DNA of 64,000 bases from Cyanophora paradoxa (taxonomy: Eukaryota > Glaucocystophyceae > Cyanophorales > Cyanophoraceae), in assembly GCA_004431415.1 (NCBI GenBank), contig QPMI01000395.1:682001-746000 (forward strand). The letters run 5' to 3'. Each line of letters starts with the position of its first letter. Within the stretch, counting starts at the first letter, position 1. The notes beneath the pieces were generated by a model. It was not told the DNA's origin and searched no databases. It was given only the letters and a program-made list of their open reading frames with translations. The position numbers were made by a program, and so were the translations under genes. Below, one piece after another: positions 1-10,158 of this stretch.

Positions 1-1241
1 CGCCCAGCCTTGTGGAAGCGCACGTCGGCGAGCTATGGACGGATTCCCGCATCGTCCCAATCCTGGACGCCCTGCAGCCGGCAGCCGACCGTCTTGAAGC
101 TTTCAGCCTGAACATGTTCTCGGAGCGGCCGCGGATCGGCCTCTCCAACGGCAACGAGGCGACACGGGCAGCGCTCGAGCGCCTCCGCTTCCCGCGCCTG
201 CAGTCCTTCTCCAGCAGCTTCGGAAATTCCGAGGTCTTGTCTCCGTGGGCCGTTGGAGCCATATTCCCCGGGCTCCGCCGGGTCGAGCTGGCGGTGATGT
301 TCAACCTCGTCGACGAGTACCTCGGCGCCTTCGCGGGATGCGCCGCCCTCGAGAATCTTTCCCTCCGGGAGTCTGTAGACCGCGGGCCGGCGAACGACAA
401 CCCCGTCGGCGGCTACGGCCTCAGGCGCCTCGCCGGCGGTCCCGCCGGCTCCAGCCTTCGCTCGCTCCGCCTGCAGAACCCGTGCGCTGTACCCCCCTTC
501 CGCCCCCCCCCCCTCAAAGCTGACCGTGGCCGTGGCCGCCCCCTCCTCCTCCTTGGCAGGCCCAGCGAGAAGTACCAGCCGGTCCGCCTCGCCGCGGAGG
601 CCGTGCGCGCCCTCCCGCTCTTCCCGAACCTCCGGCGCCTGTCCGGCCCCCTCGAGATCGGGTGCGCACTGTACCCCCCCTCCCTCTCCCCCCCCCACCC
701 TCTGAGCGAACGCAGGCGCACGGTACCCCGCGACGCGATCGCCGCCCTGGCGACGATGCCCTCCCTCGAGCGGGCGGAGCTGGTCTTCCGCGTCGGCTCC
801 GTGGGCGCCGTGGGAGCCGACCAGCTCCTCGGCCTCGCCGCCCTCGTCCGCTCCTCGCCCTCCCTCCGCTCCCTCCCCCTCCTCGTCGGTACCCCTGCTT
901 GACCGCCCCCTCCGATTCGCAACGCCAGCTGACCCGTGACCCCGCGCGCCGCGGCGCCAGAGTGCGACGCGGAGACGCAGATCCCGGCCCTTCAGGAGCT
1001 GGCCGACGCCGCCCGCGGCGCCCCCGCGCTCCGGGTCGCCGCGCAGCTCACCTTCCGCGCCAAGCCGACCCCGAGGGCCGCCGGCGACCCCCTGGGCCGC
1101 CGTCTCCGCCAGCTCCGCGCCTCCCTCCCGCCCGGCCTCGAGCTCCAGCTGGAGCCGCCGGCGCCGCCGGCCCTCTCGGATTGCGGGCACTACCTCTATT
1201 ATGACCAGCCCGCGAAGAGGAAGCGGGACGCGGATCAGTAG
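1..1241 (+). CDS. Leucine-rich F-box-type protein, 5' end outside window
   Basis: The frame is open from the first bases, so the gene begins upstream. Visible exons carry irregular leucine-rich segments (FPRLQSFSS, FPGLRRVELAV, CAALENLSLRES, SSLRSLRLQN, FPNLRRLSG, MPSLERAELVFRVG), the style of leucine-rich repeats behind an F-box. No F-box lies inside the window; the label comes from resemblance to the gene at 45.3-47.45 kb, which has one. Introns are likely at 482-559 and 662-715, both starting GTGCGC and containing TGTACCCC. A third starts GTACCCC near 891 and ends near 961. The last exon encodes ELADAARGAPALRV and ends in a basic tail (KRKRDADQ) with a stop at 1239-1241. A role as substrate adaptor of an SCF-type ubiquitin ligase is family knowledge, not shown here. 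Confidence 0.55.
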
Positions 1242-1568
1242 GGAGTCCGTACTGGACTAGTACTGGTCTCCGCGCAGCTTCTCATGCTCCCAACTGTTGC
1301 TTTCTTCTGGGAGCATGTTCGGCTGTAATTCCCCTGCGCTGTAGTAGCGGCTGTACATGTTACAGTGTGCACGTGGCGATCATATGCGCATGCATTTGCG
1401 CATTCATTGCATTTTGCTGTACCCCATCCAAACTGTACCCCCCGTCAAATGACCCGGCGTCAGACCCGCCGGTCCCGGCGCCGGACCGGACCTCCAAATT
1501 AAACTCCGGGATCCGCATCTAATCCGCTGCAGCAGCAGCATCAGCAGCAGCAGAAGCCAGCGGCAGCA
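1242..1568. other. Intergenic stretch with CAG-rich end
   Basis: About 330 bases between two plus-strand genes. It is less GC-rich than its surroundings and holds a short inverted segment around 1285-1318 (GAAGCTTCTC-like and CTGGGAGCATG words) that could fold in a 3' untranslated region. From 1527 a run of CAG/CAT triplets (in frame LQQQHQQQQ) leads into the next gene and may be its coding start. Nothing else is recognised. Confidence 0.35.
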
Positions 1569-2143
1569 ATGCGTGCAGCAACGACGACGCAGCATGCGCG
1601 GCTGTTGCAGACCTACGCGGTTCGCGCTCCCCCTGCGCCCGCGCACGGTCTCAACATGCGCTGGCGTCCTCCCAGGGCGGGGTTCTCGCCTCCCGGAAAC
1701 GCGCCCTCGCCCTCATCGGGCGCTTCGAGCACCTCAGCATCTTCGCGGACCGGCGCCTCGTCTACATCTTCAGGCAGGGAGGCAACGTAGTGTGCATTCT
1801 TCCGCGGGCTCTCGCCTCCGAGCCGCGAGCGCACGTCTTCTTCCTGGAGCACGTCGACGCCGCCCAGGTTCCTCAGCTGGAGCTTCTGCATCTTCTCAAC
1901 GATGACATCGTCGGCTACGGTCGGCTTCCTGGATCCGACCAGAGTGCCCTCCGGGGAGACGGCCGGCCCCAGCCTGGCAGCCGGGTGGTCGTCGTCAAAG
2001 TTCCTCACGGCTTCCCGACGAACAAGCTCATGTACGTCGTCTTCACCGACGCTGCCGGTTTCGTCGGGGGCTACCTTGCGCGGGCCATGACCAAGATGAA
2101 CGGTTCGCATGCATTCGTTTGGTTCATGTGCACTCTGCCGTAG
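1569..2143 (+). CDS. Unknown-family protein H1, paralogue of 36283-36759
   Basis: Two-exon model. Exon 1 runs from ATG 1569 to 1619 and ends LLQTYA. A 56-nt intron (1620-1675, GTTCGC...CCCAG) follows, then exon 2 begins GGVLASRKRALALIGRFEHL and runs to the stop at 2141-2143. An in-frame CAG/CAT-coded Gln/His stretch just upstream may belong to the protein. The product has mixed alpha/beta character without transmembrane segments or known catalytic motifs. It aligns over most of its length with the minus-strand gene at 36283-36759: DDIVGYGRLPG with DDNIIRYGLFPG, FPTNKL with FPINKL, VVFTDAAGFVG with AVFTDSDGEVG. Shared motifs in two diverged copies support a real gene. I do not recognise the family. 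The start is uncertain because the ATG lies inside a longer open stretch. Confidence 0.6.
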
Positions 2144-2186
2144 ATCTGACGAGCCGTGACTGATCGCGGCCGCTTGCGCGCGCAGA

Positions 2187-3043
2187 GGCACATTTCGTCC
2201 CGATTGGGCCGGCAGCGGAGGCGCTCGTCGCGGCCTCCGTCGCAACACCGCTTCCTCCGTTCCTGGTGGCGCTCGTCGACGTTGCCGTGGCGGCGGCGCT
2301 AGCCCCTCTCGCCGGCGAGGACCCGGACAGCATCGACCTTGAGGAGATCCTCAGCTCCCCGATGGTCTGCACGCGCGTCCCTTCTGCCTTCCTCCCTGTC
2401 GCTCCCCTGAGCGCCGGCCCGGCACGCAGGAGCCCTCCGACGCCACCACGACGCCGGTCCGCGCTAAGCCCCCTCGTCGCCTCCTCGCCTCCTCTGCCGT
2501 TGACCCGCCGGGCCCCGCAGGCCTCGGCCACCTCGGCCTCTGACTCGGACTCCGACATCGCGCCGCCCCAGGTTCCTCTCTTGTTGCTCGTTCTGTTTTC
2601 GGCGCAGTTAATCCGTTCTTTTTTTCGGCGCAGGAGGATTCGGTTATGAACGGCGGCTCTGATCTCTCACCGCTCTCCGACGACGAGCTTCTGGTCGGCG
2701 CCAGTACCCCTCTTTCCTGCCCTGATCTGATCCTGTCCACTCCCCTGCAGGACGAGAACTCCCGCCTGGAGGAGGTCATCGGCGTCGGCGAGGTCCCCGT
2801 GCAGGACGATGCGGCGTGGGATTTGTTCAATCACGTCACCGGCCTTCCGGCGCACCTCCTCGGCGACGTCGACGCGAACTGGGCCGCCTCTGCCCTTTGC
2901 AACGTTCGCCTGCCCGCTTCCTTTCCTTTTCCGTCCTTCCCGGGCAACCGAAGGCGCAGGACGCGGAGGAGGGCGCCCCCACCGGCGCCGCGGCCGCCCC
3001 GCCCAGCCTTGGCGAGGACAATGACATGGCGACCCAAGTGTAA
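2187..3043 (+). CDS. Acidic hypothetical protein, multi-exon
   Basis: A model with phase-0 introns joins cleanly. An exon from about 2187 (acceptor GCGCGCAG) reads EAHFVPIGPAAEALV to DLEEILSSPM. Further introns begin at about 2362 (GTCTGC), 2570 (GTTCCT, ending TTTTTCGGCGCAG), 2694 (GTCGGC) and 2902 (GTTCGC). Exons between them give SDSDSDIAPPQ, GGSDLSPLSDDELL, DENSRLEEVIGVGEV and DNDMATQV before the stop TAA at 3041-3043. The protein is strongly acidic and Ser/Asp-rich, with a possible amphipathic helix around DLFNHVTGLPAHLL. No catalytic motif is seen. Such composition suits a nuclear regulator, but that is a guess. The first exon is not located; the gene may start between 2144 and 2186 or be the far end of a longer transcript. 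Confidence 0.45.
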
Positions 3044-4511
3044 TCACCTGTCCGGCAACAATTCCTGGCCGCTTTCGGCCTGTGTTGCTTTCCGGTTCGG
3101 TGTAGACATAGGGTCGCTAACGATTTGTCCTGTCCATGAGCTACATGGCTAGCTCCGGATCCTTTTCTCCTTGGAGCAAGTTGTGAGTTATGGAGCGTCC
3201 TCTTCAGCCGTGTCACAGACTCACATTGTGCCTTTCTAGCCCCGTACGTCTTGTACTTGCGCATATCACAGCCTAGTGTACACAAGAGACCACGATTGCT
3301 CACTGCTCATCGTAGCACGATCGAGATCCCGCGGCCGCGGCGCCGTTTGCTCACTGCAGCTGCTCACTGCCATTGGCAGGCGGCCGCGGCCGCGGGGCCG
3401 GGGGGTGCCGCGCGCTACTCTAGATCTAAAACTTGTCTTTCAAATTCGAGCCTGGTCCTCCGAGGCTCGGTGTGCACGTACCCCCGGGGCACCCCATTCC
3501 GAAGTTCGAATTCCGTCTCGCGCCGCGTGGACGCTGCTTGGACGAGACCCCCGGAGGCCGCCGTGGCCGCACGACCTCGGATTTGAAGAGGGCCTCCGCC
3601 CCGCCGGCCCGCCCCAGCAGGCGGCCGGCTGCAAGAAGTCCTCCGCCGCCCCCAGCTGCAGCGCGCCTCCCGCCTGCGGAGCGTCCGCTGAGGGGGCAGG
3701 GCGCGGGCGGGTGGCTGCGGCTGCACAGGGGCTCCGGCCCAAGCGTCGGTCCCCGTCGAACCGCGAACGGCGCTGCGTCGGCTCCGCGGTACCAGTAGCT
3801 TCAGGTGGCGAGAGCGTCGGGCACGCAGCGTCGTCGGCCCGGCGGCCTGCGATGGCAGAGGGGATCTTTAGGTCGCTCAATAGCGCAGCCGCGGGGCCAG
3901 GCAACGAGAGAGCGGGCCGGCGCCAGGCCTAGGCCTTGTGCACGCTGCGCATGCACGGCCGGCGCCAGCGCCGGCGCCTGCCGGAGGCGCGCCGCGCGCG
4001 CGCGCATAGCGCGCGCGGTTGCCTCTCTCGGCGCCGACGACGGGCCGCGGTCGCGTCGGCCGTGCCCCAACTCTTACGGGCGGATGATCGCGGTGCTCAA
4101 CGGGGGGCCCGGGACGGGGGAGCTGCGAAGCAGCGAAGGCCGCGAAGCCACGAGAGAGAGCAAGCTTCGAGAGAGAGCAGCTGCAAGCATTATTTAAAGC
4201 GTGACTTGGCAGCTGCTGGACCAGGCAGCTGTCATGCTGTCATGCAGACTCATGCTGCTGGAAGGGGTACGTTATCATCAAGTGGCCTTTCCTCGCGGTA
4301 TTGCGGGCCACTCCGGATCCCTTTAAGCTCTGTGTTTCAGCTCTGTCCCTGCTGGTGAAGCTCTTTTACTCCACTCACCTCTGTCGCCGGCCCCCTAATC
4401 TACAACCAGCCGTCAAGTGACCAACTGACCTTCCGGGAATGGGAGAGTCTTGCGGAATCGTGCGCTCGCGGTCTCTCGCACGGAATACGAACGCCTAAGG
4501 CGCCTGCCGCT

Positions 4512-4730
4512 TTGCAGGTTGCCAGCGCGGCGCCGGCGCCCGCGGCCGCTCCGGCGGTCAACGAGGTTGCCGATGCGGCGCCGGCGCCCGCTTCGGCGGT
4601 CAACGATGATTATGAGGGCGATGATCATGAGGGCGCCGATCATGATACAATTGAGGTCGCGGATATGTTCATCGGCGACCTTGATCATGACAATGAGGAC
4701 CTCGCAACTGGGCTCCCGCTCGGCCTCTGA
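4512..4730 (+). CDS. Possible small acidic ORF (72 aa), weak
   Basis: A 72-codon frame with an alanine/proline-rich first half containing two copies of an APAPA...AVN block, and a second half rich in Asp, Glu and His (NDDYEGDDHEGADHD) ending in DLATGLPLGL. The duplicated block comes from a short DNA repeat (GGCGCCGGCGCCCG then CGGCGGTCAACGA, twice). The acidic half has less GC-driven composition than random frames here, which hints at coding. No start context, homologue or motif is visible, so it could be the last exon of an undetected gene or chance. Confidence 0.2.
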   Translation: MQVASAAPAPAAAPAVNEVADAAPAPASAVNDDYEGDDHEGADHDTIEVADMFIGDLDHDNEDLATGLPLGL

Positions 4731-4934
4731 GGTTAGCCGCGGCCCGCGATTGCGCTGATGGATTACAGGCGATTGGATGTCTGACGTCTTGAGTAGGATG
4801 GCACAGCTTACGAACTTCCGAAGTTCATCGGTTCCCTTACTCTCCATGCTCCAGCCGCTGGGCACGCGATGCAGATTTGGGACCGGCTGTCTTTCTTCAG
4901 ACGTCGACTCGCCGCGGCGCCGCGGCGCCCCTTC

Positions 4935-4981
4935 TAGCTAGCTAGCTATCGTAGCTATAGCTAGCTAGCTATCGTAGCTAT
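4935..4981. repeat. Two-copy 23-bp tandem repeat of TAGC words
   Basis: Two adjacent identical copies of a 23-bp unit built from TAGCTAGC and ATCGTAGCTA. AGCT is self-complementary, so the tract can also fold on itself. It stands out as AT-richer than its surroundings. No function is assigned. Confidence 0.7.
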
Positions 4982-5236
4982 AGTCTAGTTGTTCACATAG
5001 ATCGACAGCGGTATCGTGCTTCTTATTTCCGCTGTGTATATATACGCACAAGAGTCGTAAGTACAGCGACGTAGAGGGGAGCAGGAACGCAAAAGACGCT
5101 AACGACCGCTAACATTCTGTTCTAAATGCAGAAAAGGGCACATTCTAGTCTTAAACGAGAGCCAGAAGGAGTCGACGAAAGCAGCCTGGCAGACGAAGCT
5201 CAATCTCCAATAGCTGCCGAACTTCTGAACAGCCGA

Positions 5237-8200
5237 TCAGCCGCCGAAGGCCCCGTTGATGCGGAGGCGCTCGAGGGTGAGCTGCGACCCGACGTCCTCG
5301 AGGGCCCCACCCTCCGCAAGGCGCTGGACGGCGCGCGTCTGAGCCAGCGCCGCCCCGTGAGGGAAGCAGGAGGGGCGGGGGCAAAGGAAGAGTAAGAAAC
5401 CGCACCTCGTCGTCAGCGGCGGGGGCGGTCGGCTCGCTGGTCGGCGGCGCCGGGGTGGAGGCGGCCCCGCTGGTGGGGGCGGCGTCGAGGGCAGTGTCGA
5501 GGGTCGCGCGGGCGGCGGCGAGCTCCTCGAGCACGCGGCGGGCCTCCGCCTCGTCCGCCCGCGCCGCCGCGAGGGCCGCCTGCGCCGCCGCCGCCCGCTC
5601 CGCCGCCGACTTGTTGAGGGCGTCGAGCGCGGGGCGCGCCGCCTCCGCCAGCGCCCGCTGCGCCGCCTTGACGACCGCCGGGGACGAGACCGCCGCCGCG
5701 GCCGCCCGCGCGAAGGCGGCGGCCGCCGCGTCGGCGGGGCGGCCGGCCCGAAGCCGGCGGCGGCGAGGGCGGCGCGGTCGACGGAGTAGGCGACGCGCTG
5801 CTTCTCGGCTGCAACAGTTTCGACGACTGGCACCTCCTTGACCTGCGCCGCCCGGGGTCGGAAGCGGTCTCACTGGCGGAGGAAGGGCTGGCTTTGGGGC
5901 CGGGGCTAAGGGCATTGGGTGGGGTGGGTGGGGTGGGTGGGGGGGGGGGGGTGGGGGGGGGGTGGGGGGGGGGTGGGTGGGGGTGGGGGGGGGGGGTGGG
6001 GGACGGGTGGGATCAAGAGCAGCGCCGCGCACCTTCGTCACCGTCCGCTGCTTCACCACCGGCTCCACGCACGGCTCCTGCGGCTGGGGATCAGAAGCGG
6101 CCCGGGCCGGAAGGGGTACAGGGCGGTTCGGGTTCGGCTCGGGGTTCAACTGTTCAGGCGTGGAAAGCGCACCAGCGTGTGCTCGTTGACGTGGCGACGG
6201 CCGACAATTATTCCGAGCAGGCCTGGCACTTCGACTTGTCGAGTTTTTATCTCGTAGAGGCCGCCTTCCGTCGCGTTCCGCCTTCCTGCCACCAGCATAA
6301 CACCCAGCACTGACCACGGCCAGAACGCGTGCTCGTCGTCGTCTCTCCACGTGCGCACGGGCACGTCCTCCATGTACTCCTCTGGCACTGCGAACGCGAG
6401 GGCTCGCCGCGGGCGGAGAAGACACGGCAGGGGCGAGCGCGCACCCTGCTTCTTCACGACACGGGTGCGCGGCTCGTGCTCGACGTACGACTCCTGCACC
6501 TCCACCTCGACCGGCCGGAGCACGGTCTTCTTCTCGGTGACCGTCTCCTTCCACTCGCGCTTCGCCGGCGGTGGGACCGCGCCCCACTGCACCGCCGGGG
6601 ACGCCCCCGCCACCGCCTCCAGCGCCGCGAGGACGGGTCCGGCGCCCAAAGCGGCGAGGGCGGGAGCCGGCACGCCGACAGCGGCGGCGGCGGCGGCGAG
6701 GCGGCCGCGAAGGCGCTCCGCGGACGGTCCGGCGAGCGCCTCCGCCGCCTTCGCGCCGGCCACGCCGGGAACGAGCCGCAGCTCGGCGGCGAGGTACCGC
6801 TCGACCGCCGTGCGCAGCTCTGCCGCCCGCGCCGCCGCCTCCGCCTCCGTTCCCTCCCCACCGCATCCCCCATCCGCCTCCAGAGCAGCGGCGTCGAAGC
6901 GGGCGACGGCCTCAGGCCAGTCGAGTCTATTCCGTGCCGCCGCCCGCGCCGCCGCGTCGCCGCTCGCCAGCGCCGCGCCCGCCGCCAGGACGGCTTGGAC
7001 GCGGTGCGACAGGGCCGCTTCGAAGGGCCCCGCCGCGAGCAGCTCCGGCAGCTCCAGCCCCGCACTCACCGCTGCGCCCCGGCCAGTCAGACGCGCCGGG
7101 GCCGCCGCCAGCGGCGCGGGGGAGGCCGCACCGCGCGAGAAGCTCTCGGCGCACGCGAGCGCTTCCGCAGCAGCGTCCACAGCTCCGGCGCCCTCCTCAG
7201 CGGCAGCCACAGCTCCCGCCAGCTCCGCCTCGGCGCGAACTCCTTGCGGACCTGCGCGGAGTTCGGGTGCGGCTCGGGGTTCAACTGTTCAGGCGTGGAA
7301 AGCGCACCAGCGTGTGCTCGTTGACGTGGCGACGGCCGACAATTATTCCGAGCAGGCCTGGCACTTCGAATTGTCGAGTTTTTATCTCGTAGAGGCCGCC
7401 TTCCGTCGCGTTCCGCCTTCCTGCCACCAGCATAACACCCAGCACTGACCACGGCCAGAACGCGTGCTCGTCGTCGTCTCTCCACGTGCGCACGGGCACG
7501 TCCTCCATGTACTCCTCTGGCACTGCGAACGCGAGGGCTCGCCGCGGGCGGAGAAGACACGGCAGGGGCGAGCGCGCACCCTGCTTCTTCACGACACGGG
7601 TGCGCGGCTCGTGCTCGACGTACGACTCCTGCACCTCCACCTCGACCGGCCGGAGCACGGTCTTCTTCTCGGTGACCGTCTCCTTCCACTCGCGCTTCGC
7701 CGGCGGTGGGACCGCGCCCCACTGCACCGCCGGGGACGCCCCCGCCACCGCCTCCAGCGCCGCGAGGACGGGTCCGGCGCCCAAAGCGGCGAGGGCGGGA
7801 GCCGGCACGCCGACAGCGGCGGCGGCGGCGGCGAGGCGGCCGCGAAGGCGCTCCGCGGACGGTCCGGCGAGCGCCTCCGCCGCCTTCGCGCCGGCCACGC
7901 CGGGAACGAGCCGCAGCTCGGCGGCGAGGTACCGCTCGACCGCCGTGCGCAGCTCTGCCGCCCGCGCCGCCGCCTCCGCCTCCGTTCCCTCCCCACCGCA
8001 TCCCCATCCGCCTCCAGAGCAGCGGCGTCGAAGCGGGCGACGGCCTCAGGCCAGTCGAGTCTATTCCGTGCCGCCGCCCGCGCCGCCGCGTCGCCGCTCG
8101 CCAGCGCCGCGCCCGCCGCCAGGACGGCTTGGACGCGGTGCGACAGGGCCGCTTCGAAGGGCCCCGCCGCGAGCAGCTCCGGCAGCTCCAGCCCCGCACT

Positions 8201-9840
8201 CACCGCTGCGCCCCGGCCAGTCAGACGCGCCGGGGCCGCCGCCAGCGGCGCGGGGGAGGCCGCACCGCGCGAGAAGCTCTCGGCGCACGCGAGCGCTTCC
8301 GCAGCAGCGTCCACAGCTCCGGCGCCCTCCTCAGCGGCAGCCACAGCTCCCGCCAGCTCCGCCTCGGCGCACTGCGCTTCAATCAGAGTGCGTGACGAAA
8401 CTGGGCGGGGCGGGAGGAAAGCGGGTGTGTGCCTCGGCAATGGCCGCGAGGCCGGCGCGGATCTCGTCGGCGGCGGAGGCCGCGAGCTGCCGCCTCGTGT
8501 CGACGTAGAGGGCGCGGAGCCACTCCTCCACCGCCGCCAGTCCGCTCTGCGCTGTCTGAGCGACGGCGGGGGGCAGAGGGCGCAGCGCCGCACCTTCTCG
8601 AGGCCGGCCCGGGCCTTGGCGTGGATCAAATCTTCCGCCTTCTTCAGCCAGTTCTCGCCAAAGAGCTCGACCTTCTCGGCATCCGTGGCGCGGCCGAGCA
8701 AGTAGAGGCGAGCCCGCAGCGCCCCCCGCGCGCTGAACGGCAGGATGCACTCCGGCGAGATCTCCACCTGCACAGGTGTCAGGCGCGAAGCGTTCGAAAA
8801 CGAGCTCGCGCACCCCGGCCTTGCGAAGCTGCGCGCTCACCCACGCCGGCGCGTCGGCGGGCTTCACGCTGCGCTGGTCGTCGGAGCTGTACGCGTCCAC
8901 CTGCGGCGCTCTGCAGTGAGAGATCTGCGGCGGGCTGGGAGGCGCTACGAGGAGGGGTGGACCTTGTTGAGGAGGACCAAGACGCGGGGCCAGGCCTCCC
9001 CGGGGCGGGTCTCGAAAAGGTGCGGGCGCTGCTGCATTAACTGCACGAGCGCCGCCGTCCCCTCCGCCTCGTTCATCTTCGTGTACTCCATCATGACGAT
9101 CACGTAGTTCGCGATGCGGAGGATGCTGTCCGACGCGGCGCTGAGGTGCTCGGCCCCGAACTCGCCCTTGCCCGCCACGTCGAAGAACGAGAAGCGCGCT
9201 TCGTTTGCCGGCAGAGTCTTGAGTAGCTCCAGCGGGGCCTCGACCGTCAAGCGCCCTGCGCGCGGGATCGAAAGATCGCTCGAGGATGGAGCGCGCAGCG
9301 CTGACCGTCGAAGCGAGCCAGGGTGTCGGGATTTGCGCGGGCCTCGTCGTTGATCGCCTCGAGCCGCGCGCGTATGGCCTCTGGTCCCTCCACCAGCTCC
9401 TCGGGCTGGCCACCCGATCCAGCGATGCGGAGAAGCGGAGTTGTGCGGGCCGGTGCATGCAGGACCTCGACCGGCACCGCCGTCTCAGGCTGCACGGCGC
9501 TGCGGAACACAATGAGATGAAATCCAAGTGGCGTTTAATCGATAGGTGCGCACGCGGGCTGCAGGCGATGGCCAAGGAAGGCGTTGAGGGACGTGGACTT
9601 GCCGGCCTTGAAGCGGCCCATGACGGCCACAACGAAGCGCGACTCATCTAGAGAGCGCTTCGTGCTATTGAACATTGGGATGCGCTCGTTGGCGGCCTCC
9701 GCGAGGGCCGATGCGAGCTGGGCGGCGTCTGGAGTGCGCCGGCGACCCGCACGCCCGGCTGCCTGCGCTGCGGACGTGGCTGCATTGATCGCAGCGACGA
9801 CCGAAGCGACGATCGCAGCGACGACCCCGTGAAGCTGCAT
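5237..9840 (-). CDS. Dynamin-like GTPase, class 1, copy A (internally duplicated)
   Basis: Large multi-exon GTPase of the dynamin superfamily. ATG at 9840 (MQLHGV) leads through an alanine-rich N-terminus to the P-loop (MGRFKAGKSTSLNAF). Further exons give the G3 motif (FFDVAGKGEFG, near 9175) and LVLLNK near 8955, spliced to VDAYSSDD so that G4 reads NKVD. An SARGAL G5-like segment lies near 8730, followed by helical Ala/Glu/Arg regions. The C-terminus carries short charged segments (KREWKETVTEKKTVL, VEHEPRTRVVKK, VPEEYMEDVPV, VEPVVKQRTVTK, EKQRVAYSVDR) and ends RINGAFGG at 5237. A 1.1-kb block (7261-8370) is repeated at 6126-7236, doubling the stalk-like region. The second block has CCCC where the first has CCCCC near 8001, shifting the frame there. 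The gene is divergent from copy B. Function is inferred: nucleotide-dependent membrane or polymer remodelling. Confidence 0.75.
6126..8370. repeat. Tandem 1.11-kb direct duplication inside GTPase copy A
   Basis: Bases 6126-7236 and 7261-8370 are almost identical at an offset of 1134-1135 bases, separated by a 24-base unique spacer (7237-7260). I saw only a few differences: one C-run length change near 6867/8001, one base near 6233/7368, and one in the first bases of the unit. The unit covers the helical region after the G domain and the first charged C-terminal segments. Neither class-1 copy C, E nor G has it. Confidence 0.9.
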
Positions 9841-10158
9841 TCGAGGACGAATTCGCCGGACAAGGCTGGAGCAGCGGGAATGCTAGCGCAACTGAGACAG
9901 GCGCGATCGAGCTGCATCTTCTGGAGGTCTCTTGACCGCTTTGAATTCAACTGACCTGGTCGAGAGACGCACAGTCAAGCAACGGTTGGGGTACCTGTTA
10001 AGATCAAATCACAGGTCAAGCGACCCAAGTCACTCGTCGAAGCGCAGGCGAGATGGAGCGGTACTCGCAGAGAGGCCGAGACCTCACTCGCTTTCGGTCA
10101 GCCACCCAGCGAAGCCAGCCAGGCCGCGCTCGTCACCGCAAGCGACGCAGCGATATAG
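9841..10158. promoter_or_regulatory. Shared divergent upstream region of GTPases A and B
   Basis: About 320 bases between the start codons of copy A (minus) and copy B (plus), so it must hold both promoters. From 9915 it is identical to the region between C and D at 17116 onwards. It contains the words GACCTGGTCGAG, CAGGTCAAGCGACC and GGTACCTGTTAAGATC; relatives of the first two also occur upstream of pair F/G (near 40760 and 40830). No classical TATA box is obvious. The core elements are not identified. Confidence 0.6.

Larger units (their letters stand above)
3044..5236. other. Gene-poor stretch, no recognisable gene
   Basis: About 2.2 kb between the acidic gene and the end of GTPase A. 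It contains GC-only palindromic words (GCGGCCGCGGCGCCG near 3332-3346 and 3381-3400; CGCCGGCGCC near 3957-3975), AG-rich stretches (4140-4195) and a short TA-rich patch (TGTATATATACGCAC near 5034). Long GC-biased open frames at 3276-3932 and 3433-3798 have no motif and overlap equally long frames on the other strand, so I do not call them genes. A possible acidic ORF and a small tandem repeat are listed separately. Confidence 0.4.

Noticed and set aside
3276-3932. 218-codon plus-strand frame
   Set aside because: It overlaps other long frames on both strands, is Arg/Pro/Ala-rich and has no motif or splice support.
5910-6005. Gly/Trp-rich protein encoded by the GGGTGGG tract
   Set aside because: The tract is a G-rich simple sequence inside an intron of the minus-strand gene. 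The predicted peptide is an artefact of the repeat.
5151-6866. 571-codon minus-strand open frame
   Set aside because: It runs through several exons and introns of GTPase A in mixed frames and includes a long Pro/His stretch encoded by the C-tract intron. Only parts agree with the paralogues.
7464-8705. Long plus-strand frame opposite GTPase A
   Set aside because: GC-rich coding DNA leaves the opposite strand open. The composition is Arg/Ala/Ser-rich with no motif, and the minus-strand reading has conserved GTPase-family segments.
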